In this document: piece by piece, positions 46,990 through 56,976 of the stretch
How positions within the stretch are numbered: position 1 is the first letter of the stretch
Layout of the letters: the number at the start of each line of letters is the position of its first letter
NCBI RefSeq assembly: GCF_958298935.1
Contig: NC_084933.1
Span: forward strand, 30,342,334-30,406,333
Direction: 5' to 3'
DNA length: 64,000 nt
Source of the DNA: Phragmites australis
Taxonomy: Eukaryota > Streptophyta > Magnoliopsida > Poales > Poaceae
Translations under genes and position numbers: made by a program
The notes under the pieces: generated by a model
Database searches by the model: none
Seen by the model: the letters and a program-made list of their open reading frames with translations, nothing else
What the model was told of the DNA's origin: nothing

Positions 46990-47050
46990 TTACGGTCGCC
47001 GTCGCCTACAATATTTACAGTCGCCGTCGCCTACAATATTTACGGTCGCC
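46976..47050. repeat. 25-bp minisatellite, three units, in the last exon of GH32 copy B
   Basis: CGTCGCCTACAATATTTACG plus GTCGC is repeated three times. Copy A has one unit. The extra 50 bases overlap the C-terminal codons and shift the frame. Confidence 0.9.
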
Positions 47051-50000
47051 GTCGCGAGCTCCCACACCTCAAGCTTGGACACCCCCAGCGCGTCAGTTCC
47101 ATTGTTGAACACGAACAAGTGTCTGTTGCTCGTCGCTGCATGCTCTGGGTACACTCGAGCCGTGATGCAGACCCGTCCCCCAGCGCCGAAACTCTCCACG
47201 ACCGAATGATCAATCTATTTTTAAAAAATATATATATAACGTCTTATTTGATTTATTTTACTGCATATTGTTAGCTAGCAGTAAGCTTCGCAAAAAAAAG
47301 GAATAATTAGAACAGAGCAAATCACTGATGCTGCAGTACGTGACGAAGAACTCACCAGGGTTCTTAGTTTTATGCTCCTGTGCTCCTCTATGTCAATGTC
47401 CACAAATCCTCCGTAGGGTGGCTTGTACACCCTTGCTCTTGTAGATGACCTTGTCAGGTCCGTGCACATGAGAACCTTGTACTTCTCATGGTGCTTGAAC
47501 ACCCTGAAGAAGACGGCCGTGTGTTCCTGCAGGTCGCCGGACGCCATCACGATGAGCCCGAACGGGCCGATGCCGCCTTGCACGGAGGCGCCCTTCTCCC
47601 CGCACAGCTTCTGGGGGTCCAGCAGCCAGTTGGGATCGAGCGTCTCGGCCTCCGCCAGGCTCGGGATCTTGAACACGACCTTCACATCCGCCTGCGAGCC
47701 CGCGACGCCGACGATCTCTTTCAGGGCTCCGGCATTCACCTCGGTTCGCTGAAGACCGACGCGTTTCGTCCTCAGCGTCTCGATCTCCTCGATGGGCCAC
47801 TGCCGCAGCGTTTTGCCGTCCTTGTCCATCCACACCTTCCTCGGGAACGTCTGCATCGCACAAGCCAATGAGAAGTTAGCGGATCATCGAGCAGAGTGTG
47901 TCAGATTGGTCGGAGCAAAGCGTGAGGGGACCTGAACTCCAGACCAGCCCCTGGCGATGTCATCGGCCTGGCTGTCGGACTCGTTGGCCCACGCCCACAG
48001 CACGCGCCGGTTCTTGCGTGCGTCGAAGAAAGATTTGGACGCGTACACGTGCCCGTAGTCAAGGCGCCGCCAGTTCCGTACGTCGTCGCCGCGCTCTGGC
48101 TCCTCCAGCACGAAGGCGTCCGTCGCGTCGTCGTACCGCCCGACCATGTAGTAGTCCTGGAACGTGTCCATCACGCTGAGCTTGAGCACGTGCCTGACTC
48201 CGGGGCCGTTCGCCGACGTGTCGAACCCGTCATTGCCGTGCTCCTTCACGGGGAACAGGTCCGGGCACTCCACCATGCCCGCGGCGCGGGAGGAGTGGAG
48301 CGGCACGGCGTTCCGCTCCCAGCGAAGGAAGTCCGCGCTCCGGTAGATAAGCGTGGACGCCACGCCGCTGACCTCGGCGGACACGGCGATGCGCCACAGG
48401 CCGTCGCGGCCGAGCCACGCCGTCGATGGGTCGCGGAATTTGTCGCCAGGTACGTCGACCGGCAGCGGGATGACCGGGTTGTAGCTGGGCTTGTCCCACT
48501 CGCGGAGAAGCGGGTCGGACGTGTTCTTGGGAAATGCCAAATTCTGCACTTGCTCTTTCTTGGCGTCAATGCCCGTGTAGAGAATGGCAGGGGTGCCACC
48601 CGGGAGGATGGTGGCGGAGCCCGACCAGCATCCGTTGGCGTCGAAGGGCACCGTCGGGTCGAGCGCGTTGTCGAGGGCGGCCCAGTTGACGAGGTCGCCG
48701 GAGACGGAGTGGCCCCAGGAGAGGCTGCCGATGTCCCAGAGCGCGCCGTGCGGGTTGTACTGGTAGAAGAAGTGGTAGATGCCGTTGTAGTACATTGGCC
48801 CTGTTCGTTTCACGGAAATAACCGTCACTTTTCAGTACTCCAGTAAGTACCTCATGATCAACTTACTGTTACACATAGTCACATATTGTATAAGAAACCT
48901 GGTTCTACCGTCTTTTACTGTTAACATTCAAACGACTTCTATTGATATAAATGGAGGGCTGCAGTGTTTTCCTTGAAGATTGGGGCAATATTAGGTCCTA
49001 TTTGTTTCAGATTATAAAAGCTAAATTATGATTAAAATCTAAAAGCTGAAACAAAGAGCTGGATTGTAAAAGCTGAATTCTGATCATAATCCAAAAGCTG
49101 AAACAAACAGCTAATTGGAAAAGCTGGATTGTTATAATCCAACACACAGATTGTAACAATTCAGCAATCTGTCTTCCACCAGATTGTAACAATCCACAAT
49201 CCAGTTTTTACAATCCAGATTTTATAATTCAGCTTCTTACAATCCACAATCCATAAACTGCTTTTCACAATCTACAGCTGAAATAAACAGAGCCTTATAC
49301 GTTTGGTGGAACATATGCAAAAAAAAACAAAATCGACGGGTGTCTGAAAGGTCACGAAGAAGATTAGTGAAGGTAGCGATAAGAGCAAAAGAGATATTAA
49401 TAATTGGCGCATAGCTATGACCACCGAAGCTAACGATAACTAGTGGATTGCCACATAAACAACGTCATGTTGTCGGGGTTTACGCTTCTACGGTTTTTCT
49501 ATAATACCTCTATATAGGCAGCTTCTGCCACGTCGAAACTTCATTTTCTTTGTTTCTGAACTTGAACCTTCTTAAATGAAATGACAAAGCACCTGCCACC
49601 TTCTTTAAAGAAAAGCAGTGTTTTCCAGACCGAATGAGCTCAATGGGCAGGGAATCAGAAACCTCGAGTCGAACACTTCTATTTACTGAATTCAATGATT
49701 TCTGTTCAAAGGTAATGACTAATCACTAGAGTCACAGAGCAGGTTAGGCATATGTATAAAATATGTCATCAGACACCAACTCCAAGCACGGCCACAGTAG
49801 CAGGAGCACTTGGCAAACCACTCAATCTACCCTACCATTGCCGGCCACACAAGCATCTTTTCTGGCTTGTTCCTTGCTTTCTTCGGTTCTTATCATCAAT
49901 GGATAGGTTTGGTCTTGTTTGATTTTTGCTACTTAGAAGTAAAAAATTGAATTAAATAGTTTATTTTAGAAATGACTTTTAAAAAGTAAAAATAAACAAA

Positions 50001-50745
50001 AATTGTTATTATTACGAGAAGCCATAAATTAGTTTGGAGAAGCTTTTGTAGTTTCTGAGATATGATATTTTGAAAAGTATTATATATATTATACATTTTA
50101 CCTGCTTCAAATGCTAATTCAAAATTAAATTTTCTATCAACAACTTTTCTACCATAGTTTTTAAAATCAGCTTTTGAAAAAAATCTGAGCCTAACCAAAT
50201 AGGCCCAAGCTGTTCACTACTGGCAATTCTCTTCGCTGGACATCATCCAAACTAGGTTTGACCGATAACCAAAAAAAAAAAGTAGACAATCTGGGATGTA
50301 ATTTGTGCTGCTGAATTAGATACACACAAGATATGATTAAGCGACCCAGTTTAGTAGTGCAAATCGAAACCTGTAGCTGTCAGATACCAAAGAGAAAGAA
50401 GAAGCAGGAGAGCGAGACGAGAGGACAGCACGTACCATTCGGATCTGATTGGCATCGGCAGCAATCAAGAATCCATCCGGATCAGCAGTTCGGCACGCAA
50501 TCGGAAAATCACACGAATTGCTTCAGTTAAATCTGTCTTCGAATCAAACAATAGCACAAGCGACTCGAGAAGTCAGCAGCGTCCTTACCGTTCTGCCAGT
50601 TCTTGGCAGGCTGGAAGTGGTAGGCGGTTCTGCCACCATGGCGGCCTTCGCTCGAGGGGGTCAGCCGAGGAGTTGAAGACGAAGCCGCGAGGAGACAGAG
50701 GTGGAAGGCGACGGCGGCGCACGCGGCGAGAGGTAACCCCGCCAT
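46990..50745 (-). CDS. GH32 cell-wall invertase / fructan exohydrolase, copy B
   Basis: The exons are 50745-50589, mini-exon 50444-50436, 48800-47932, 47850-47356 and 47214-46990, all with GT-AG junctions. They give 1,755 bases (584 residues). It is the duplicate of the gene at 6,938-10,575 and keeps all catalytic motifs: NDPNG, FRDPS and VECPD. About a dozen amino acids differ (for example DIGS for DIGN and GRYDDATDAFVLEE for GRYNDATDAFVPEE). The C-terminus changes from GDSLIVS to GDGDCKYCRRRRP through the 25-base repeat expansion, adding cysteines and a basic tail. An upstream in-frame ATG exists (50,775), but the start equivalent to the other copies and the identical 157-base exon 1 favour 50,745. 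A 6-kb Harbinger sits about 90 bases upstream, so expression may differ from copy A. Confidence 0.92.
48994..49294. mobile_element. 301-bp Tourist-like MITE in intron 2 of GH32 copy B
   Basis: Ends GGTCCTATTTGTTTCAG and, reverse-complemented, GGCTCTGTTTATTTCAG. TTA lies on both sides (48,991-48,993 and 49,295-49,297). Copy A has a single TTA at the matching site, near 8,920, so this is a clean post-duplication insertion. The interior is made of repeated ACAATCCA/TGGATTGT and AAAAGCTGAA words that would fold back. Confidence 0.88.
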
Positions 50746-50827
50746 GGGACCGCGGGACGAGAGCGAAGTGAACAAGTGACCTCTCTCTGCTTGCTCTGCT
50801 TCTGCTTTGCTCGCTGAAGACTCCCGG

Positions 50828-50835
50828 ATTAATAA
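50828..50835 (-). promoter_or_regulatory. TATA-like box of GH32 copy B at the Harbinger junction
   Basis: TTATTAAT on the minus strand, identical to copy A. Its first three bases are the Harbinger target duplication, so everything further upstream is now transposon sequence for 6 kb. Confidence 0.4.
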
Positions 50836-51274
50836 GGCAACTCCAGGAGGTACTTAAATTTACATCATCTAAAACACTATTATAACATCCCTATTATTAT
50901 TACAGCCTCTCTCATTCCATCCATCTCCAGCAGATCCCTTATATCTGGATTTCTTTTTTCTCTTTCATATTTTTTTAATGTTACGTGGGCTACCGCCATA
51001 ACCGCCCTAGCAGGTTTAAATTTTAAATAATCGGGGTTCATTTGACGCAAAAATGGAACATCGAAATTTTATGGTGACATTTGGAAGGTTTTTAAATTCA
51101 TAAAATTATCTATGATATGTGGTGGGGCTTGTTGCGGAAGACAACGTGGCTTGCAGAGAAAGGTTTTAGAGTAGTGGCTTCCTGTGGAAGGAAGGGAGCT
51201 TGCTTCCGCCAGAAGATTGTGCGTGGCACTATAAGTAGGAGGGAGGAGGATGGTTAGATTTGGAAGTCACCGAA

Positions 51275-52648
51275 ATGGATCCTCAGCAAGCTTGGAAGGA
51301 ATACTTGAGGGAGTTATGTTTCTCGTCCAACGACTCGTCCGATGAAGAAGATGAATTGTTCATGGAGGGTATGAGAGCTTGGCAAGCCGACTTGGAGGAA
51401 TCAGAGAGGCGACCATGGGGCGGCTCAGTGCCAGGGCGGAAGCGCATCGACCGGTTCCGGCTCGAGGGCCATATGAGGTTGTTCAACGACTACTTTATCG
51501 ATCCCCCCGTGTACCCCGACTACGTATTCCGACGCAGGTATTGTTTCATTTGCTAGTGTTAAGGTGTACAAAATCGGTGGGTTGTTCGTAATCATGTGCG
51601 TTGTTGCAGGTTCCGGATGAAACGCAACCTGTTTCTGAAGATAGTTGCAGCTGTTGAAGAGAAGGACCCCTGGTTCCAGCAGAGGAGAAACGCAGCTGGA
51701 GAGCTCGGGCTATCGACATTGCAAAAAGTGATTGCGGCATTTTGTATGCTAGCATACGATGCGCCGGCTGATTCTCTCGATGAGTGCCTTCGGCTTGGTG
51801 AGAGCACCATCATTGAGAGCATGCGTCGTTTTGTCAATGCTGTTGTGCAAGCATTCGGCGATGAGTACCTTCGTTCTCCTAATGAGGAGGACATTGCGCG
51901 TTTGCTAGTCATCAACTCGCGTAGAGGCTTCCCCGGGATGTTAGGAAGCGTTGATTGTATGTATTGGAGGTGGAAGAACTGCCCCACGGCGTGGGCCGGG
52001 TCTTATACGGGTCATGTTAACGCTCCGACTATCATTCTCGAGGCGGTAGCATCGCACGACCTGTGAATCTGGCATGCCTTTTTTGGCGTGCCTGGTTCGC
52101 TAAACGACATCAATGTCCTCCACCGATCACATCTCCTCGATGACTTAGCCGCCGGAGAGGCACCAAAGGTTAATTACACAATCAATGGTCACGAGTACAC
52201 TATGGGTTACTACCTTGCCGACGGAATTTATCCAGAATGGGCCACGTTTGTGAAACCCATTCCGTCGCCTGTCGGGCGGAAGCGCCAACACTTCGTCGTG
52301 CAACAAGCGGCGCCTCGTAAGGATGTCGAGCGCGCCTTCGGAGTACTCCCGTCGCGGTTTCCCATTGTTCGGGGGGCAACACGGTTGTGGGATGAGGAAA
52401 CTTTGTCCGCCATCATGACCGCATGCATAATCATGCACAACATGATTATTGAAGATGAGCGTGAAGACAACGATGTGGAGTACGTGTACGAGGGAGCAGG
52501 TGACGACATCCAGCCTTCTCACGATGTGACGCCACCATTGATGGTCTTAAGCCAACGGTACAATGCTATTCGATGCAAGCAGTCCCATGTTAATCTCCGG
52601 GAAGACCTAGTCGAACACCTTTGGCAGTTACACGGAGGCGACTTCTAG
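51275..52648 (+). pseudogene. Harbinger 2 DDE transposase (HARBI1-like), one stop codon
   Basis: Exon 1 is 51,275-51,537 and exon 2 is 51,610-52,648 (GT-AG), together 434 codons. An acidic N-terminus precedes the core FRMKRNLFLKIV. The first catalytic D is in GSVDCMYWRW, the second in GSLNDINVLHRS and the E in VERAFGVLPSRF, the normal HARBI1/ALP1-like arrangement. The only lesion is TGA at 52,064 where the family has tryptophan (DL-W-IWHAFFG). A single G-to-A change explains it. The ATG at 51,275 was chosen because the frame extends upstream only through non-ATG codons. Confidence 0.9.
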
Positions 52649-52659
52649 CGTCATGGTAG

Positions 52660-53610
52660 TAATAGGATGCGCTATGTTTCCGCATTCCCTATATTGTGTT
52701 ATCGGTATCGAGCTGCACGTATAGTGCATTGTATTGTGTTTGGTACTAATAGTGTGTGGTATTGTCTTTCGTGTATTGTGGTAGTTTATGATTGTCGATG
52801 TATCGTGTAAAAGGTGCCAAGCTACACGTATAGTGCATTGTACTATGTTTGGTATGGAAAAGATTTAGTTACGATATGTATCACATGCAACTTATTCTGC
52901 AAATTCCAAGACCATATCCTGATATCACAATCACAAATTTCAGACCACAATCAGAAATTTGACAGCTCAATCTGAAAAATTCAGACCACATATCTTGTAA
53001 TTTCAGAGCACAAGCTGAAATGTGAGAACACAATCTGAATATTTCAGACCACATTTTGAGAAATTTCAGACCACATATTGGGAAATTTCAGACCACATAT
53101 TACGAAATTTCGGACCACAAGCAGAATTGTGACAACAAAATCTGAAAAATTCAGACCACAACCTGATATTTCAGAAGAATAAGCTGCAATTTCAGAACAC
53201 AACATGACATTTCAGAAGAACAGCTGACCTCAGACCACATATCTTGTAATTTCAGAACACAACCTGACATTTCAGAAGAACACTTGACCTCAGACCACAT
53301 ATCTTGTAATTTCAGACCACAAGCTGACAACTTGACACCACAACCTGATGTTTCACAACATATCATTGACATTTGAGACCAGAAGCTCAAATTTCAGACC
53401 CCAACCTGATATTGCAGACCACAACCTGAAAAATTTAGACCACAACCATGAATAATTTCAGAACACAATCACAGTCTTCGAAACACCAATGAACCGACAC
53501 ATACATGTCTTAACCCGAACCTTACAAGTCTGACCATAGCATATAAGTCAAACCAGACAAATACAACCGAAGCAAGGCATATTAGTCCGAAGGAAAAAAC
53601 ATTGTTTAGC
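52660..53610. repeat. Degenerate CAGACCACA / AATTTCAG repeat array
   Basis: Between the two convergent Harbinger ORFs, from about 52,920 to 53,470, variants of AATTTCAGACCACAAYCTGA recur every 20-40 bases with irregular spacing. The rest of the spacer is AT-rich with TATAGTGCATTGTA repeated twice near 52,720 and 52,830. It is non-coding and may serve as a shared 3' end for both genes. Confidence 0.75.
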
Positions 53611-53624
53611 TCACAACTGAAGTT

Positions 53625-54706
53625 TCAAAAAGTAGAACCAGAGGAGGCTCGCCTAGCAGCAATTATACTCTGCCGAAGACTTTTGTAATACTCTTTTTGT
53701 TCATCGTCCATTTGCGATAAGTCCATGTTCATTATCCTCATCTCCTCCTTCACCTTCTCTAGTTGCATTCGCTCCTCCTCGAGGCGAAGGCGCTGCCGCT
53801 CTACATTCATCATCTCCGCGAACCTCTCGGCCCTTTCCTTCTCGAACTCTTCCTTCATACTAAATTGCCTGTCAAAAACTTTCTTCATTGGTGCCGACGG
53901 CGAGTTCGAAGACGCCGAACCGCGACCTAAATCTTTGGATCGGCTCCGGCCAACAGGCCTCTTAGCTCTTACCGTGCCTTCGCTACCTGTTTCTTGTGGT
54001 ACACCCGCAACCTGTGATGATTGCACGTTCTGAGTCGAGGAAGGGCTTCCACCTTCTCCTGCACCGGTTGTCTTTTGCTTCTTCCGCGACGCCTCGGACT
54101 GCCACTTCGGATGGTGCCTCAATTCACGCCAACAAGGAAGCAACGTGAACTCTTTATGTTCAATGGCCTGGAACATTTTGCAAGCCTCCACAATCTGCAC
54201 AACAAGGAAACATATACAACAAGCCGATTACAAAAGTAATTATAAGCAAGGAGTGAAGACAGCATACAACATCTTACTGTCTCCACCTCCGTGGTATCGC
54301 TGCGTCTACTACGCATTGCACGCGCGTAGTGTCCGCACAACTTTTGGACCATGCCGTTAATGAATGCCCACCTCCCTTGCAAGGACTTCTTGTTGCGAGT
54401 TGACGGGAAGTCTTTGTGGTCGTGGAAGTAAGACTCGATCCGCTGCCAAAACGCGCCTAAACTTTGGTTGGAACCCACCACGGGATCCATGCTAACGTTG
54501 AGCCAGGCAGAAACAAGTAGTAGGTCTTCCTTCATCGAGTAGCTCTGCCCACGGCCACCAGCAGCAGCTACCTCTGTCGGTGCATCTTCACTCTGCACCA
54601 CGGGCACCGGGGCCTGCGAACCACTCAAGCCTTCTTGGGTCAGTGGTACTACATCATCCCATGGAATATCATCGTCGTCTCCTCTAAGAAAGTCTACGTA
54701 CTCCAT
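53625..54706 (-). CDS. Harbinger 2 Myb-like / NAM-associated ORF
   Basis: Exon 1 (54,706-54,278) and exon 2 (54,194-53,625) splice in frame through GT-AG to 332 residues with no stop. After an acidic start, YSMKEDLLLVSAWLN, FWQRIESYFH and SLQGRWAFIN form the Myb/trihelix-like DNA-binding region (about residues 50-135). The C-terminal half has a basic linker (KRPVGRSRSKDLGRG) and a long charged coiled-coil (ERAERFAEMMNVERQ to EKVKEEM), as in the proteins annotated as NAM-associated C-terminal domain. It is the second, DNA-binding gene of PIF/Harbinger elements. Unlike the transposase it looks intact. Confidence 0.85.
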
Positions 54707-54888
54707 GGAATCCCTGCACACTTAGATATAAGCACATATGCAGAGCATGTATAGAACAATTGCAGCATGTTGCATCCCATATTGATTAGAGAAGGTCCAT
54801 AACATGTTTGAAAACAGGATTCAAAGAAGTACACAGTACACACAAATACTTTATTCGGCTTATAGTCGCCTCTAGTCAACCTAGCATC

Positions 54889-55284
54889 CTAGAGCCTCCA
54901 TGATCGATCAGACTCAATGGAGTAGTCCTCCACGGACTCAGGACATAACACGGTCTTGGAGCTCCACTCGTCGGACAGTACTTCGTCTTGATCACTGCCT
55001 GGTGCACCCGATGCTTCATCAACGCCGGGTACGCTAAGGTTGTCTTCGGTGGCTGAGTGCTCGGGTTCTCTAGCGTTGATCAAAGCATCTTCGACCTGAA
55101 ACACAACCTGTTCCAAGTCCTGAGCTATGCTCTCTACCTCAAGTAGAGCCTGATTCATATCCATGGCCGCAGGGCAGCTGTCCGTTGTCAAATTGTCGAC
55201 GGCAACCTTCTTCAACGCTTGCGCAGCCTCCTGCACATTGTCCTGGAGCATTGAAAGAAGGGCCACAAGCTCTGGAGCGTCCAT
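54889..55284 (-). CDS. Small acidic ORF in Harbinger 2, function unknown
   Basis: 131 residues starting MDAPELVALLSM, with an amphipathic helical N-terminal half (LEVESIAQDLEQVVFQVEDAL) and an acidic serine-rich C-terminus ending SDRSWRL. It lies just upstream of the Myb-like ORF on the same strand. No family is recognised. It could be an upstream exon, a third element gene or chance, though the helical pattern argues for real coding. Confidence 0.4.
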   Translation of the reverse strand: MDAPELVALLSMLQDNVQEAAQALKKVAVDNLTTDSCPAAMDMNQALLEVESIAQDLEQVVFQVEDALINAREPEHSATEDNLSVPGVDEASGAPGSDQDEVLSDEWSSKTVLCPESVEDYSIESDRSWRL

Positions 55285-56845
55285 CTATAATGAGGCCAAT
55301 CATCAACACCCAAACTATCCAATATTCAATTACACATTCGACCCTAACCCATACTATGACACCATGTTGACCTAACCACAGAAAAAACCTTACATGACCT
55401 ACATCAATGCCTAAAAATGTATCTACTTCATTTCTTGCCAACTACCACCTCTGTTGGTTGCAAGAACAAATTATTTCTTGCCAACAACCTACACTGCCTA
55501 AAAATGTAGTGCACATGTGCCTTCAATCCTTCATTGACCAAGACATAAGCAACAATTTGTGTATATATTTACTCCTGCGTTCTTCAGCGACTACAAAGAT
55601 AATTGACCTTGCTACTGCAATCCTTAATAAGTTTTTTAAGCAATGCAAAATGTACTCTATAGTTCATCATTTCATATATCCAATTCAGTTCAAATGCACC
55701 TTTCCAATTCAGATAGGTTCATATCCTCTCCTGTCAACCATTGTACCCTACCAACTAATTATGATCAGATGCCATATAACATTAACCTCCTAAACTAGGT
55801 CAAGGACAAACTAACATAACCCATGGAGTGACATGAACAGCAGAAAATAGCACAAACCATTTAGGCAATAGTGTTCATCTATTCCATAAAACAATGCCTG
55901 TAGGGAAATTAACATTGCAGTAACACAACCTTGAGTATAAACATACAAACTCGGCGCAATTGGCACACAATGCATACAACAAACTAGCTTAATCTCTAAT
56001 TCATCTCAATCTCGGCCCACTGGCTTCTCTCTGCATCTATCCAGGAGATGCTACCCTTCACACAACTTGGATAAAGAGGGACGGCGACCTCATGCCGGCG
56101 AAGATCACCGTCGCCTTCAACCGGCACACACAGCCAGGACCTCAAATGCATTGCACCGAACGCTCTCCTCCACTCCAATCTACCCTACGCGCAACCTAGT
56201 CCCACACCACAGCTGCATCTGCTCATCGTCGCAAAATTTCTGATCCAAATCGCTCCAATCGCCCTCCCCGACGTGGTAACGGATCGGTCCTCCTACGTCC
56301 TCCCCAAACCCCACCCTCTCCACCCCTGCCGCCCACCACCGAGGACCTCCGGCGCACCGCCTATGCAGCCCAACCCCATTCCCCACCCCTCCCCACCCCC
56401 GGCCTTCCGAGAACAAGCACAGAAGACGACGTACCAGCGACCACCTGCCTGCGCGGCGGAGCAAACCAAAGGGGGGGATCCAGGGAGGTGGTTCGCCGGA
56501 TCCGCCGCCACCCAATCTTCCGCAGCCGGGGACGCCTCTTCTTCGGCCGCGTCCCCTGCTTCTTCCGGCTTGCGTCGGCCACCGACGCCGCCCGCCTCCC
56601 CTCCACACGCGCCCTCCAGCTTCGCTTCCTTCCCACCGTGGGAGTCCCGAGCGCTGCACAACTGCCCTCGCCCACAGTGATGCAGCCGCCGCATACCTCC
56701 GCACTTTTGCCGACTCCTTTCCTCCCCCTGCAACGCTGTTCACCCCGATAGCGCCTCTGCTGGAGACCGATGCCGCACGCCACCCGCCCTGCATCCGACG
56801 TGGAAGCCGCTCCTGGGCCGGATACCGTCTCCGCTGGAGTTGGCC
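55285..56845. other. Right subterminal part of Harbinger 2
   Basis: AT-rich sequence to about 55,990, then a strongly GC-rich, C-run-rich segment to the right terminal repeat. The GC-rich part has overlapping ORFs on both strands (up to 227 codons on minus) without a recognisable domain. It is probably the promoter and leader of the minus-strand ORF, or a captured host sequence. Confidence 0.45.
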
Positions 56846-56976
56846 TAACCCCTCAAGTCTCAAAGTTTATTGCAAGTTGAAGACTTGCCGCCATGTTCAT
56901 AAGACAATATATTTTTTAGTATGAAATGCAATACTTTCTCATAAACATTTTCCTCGGATGCACACAACACATGGAA
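56846..56976. other. Displaced upstream region of GH32 copy B
   Basis: Matches 10,664-10,797 upstream of copy A and would be its proximal promoter, now separated from the gene by Harbinger 2. Confidence 0.8.

Larger units (their letters stand above)
50836..56845 (+). mobile_element. PIF/Harbinger DNA transposon 2 in the GH32 copy B promoter
   Basis: The ends GGCAACTCCAG (left) and GGCCAACTCCAG (right, reverse complement) are flanked on both sides by TAA (50,833-50,835 and 56,846-56,848), the typical target of this superfamily. Copy A preserves the empty site as a single TAA at 10,664-10,666. The 6-kb element carries a plus-strand DDE transposase and a minus-strand Myb-like ORF, arranged convergently. 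One stop codon in the transposase suggests it no longer moves by itself. Confidence 0.94.
39818..56976. repeat. Segmental duplication, copy B
   Basis: Direct repeat of 1-10,797. Without the 6.0-kb Harbinger element the copy is about 11.1 kb. Copy B retains the complete 3' LTR of the gypsy element and extra internal bases, and has gained a MITE in intron 2, the Harbinger element and two extra 25-base units in the last GH32 exon. The right edge coincides with the start of foreign transposon DNA at 56,977, so the duplication may continue beyond the window. Confidence 0.92.

Noticed and set aside
56180..56863. 227-codon minus-strand ORF in GC-rich DNA
   Set aside because: It crosses the transposon's right end into displaced GH32 upstream DNA, overlaps ORFs in other frames and has glycine/arginine-rich content without a domain.
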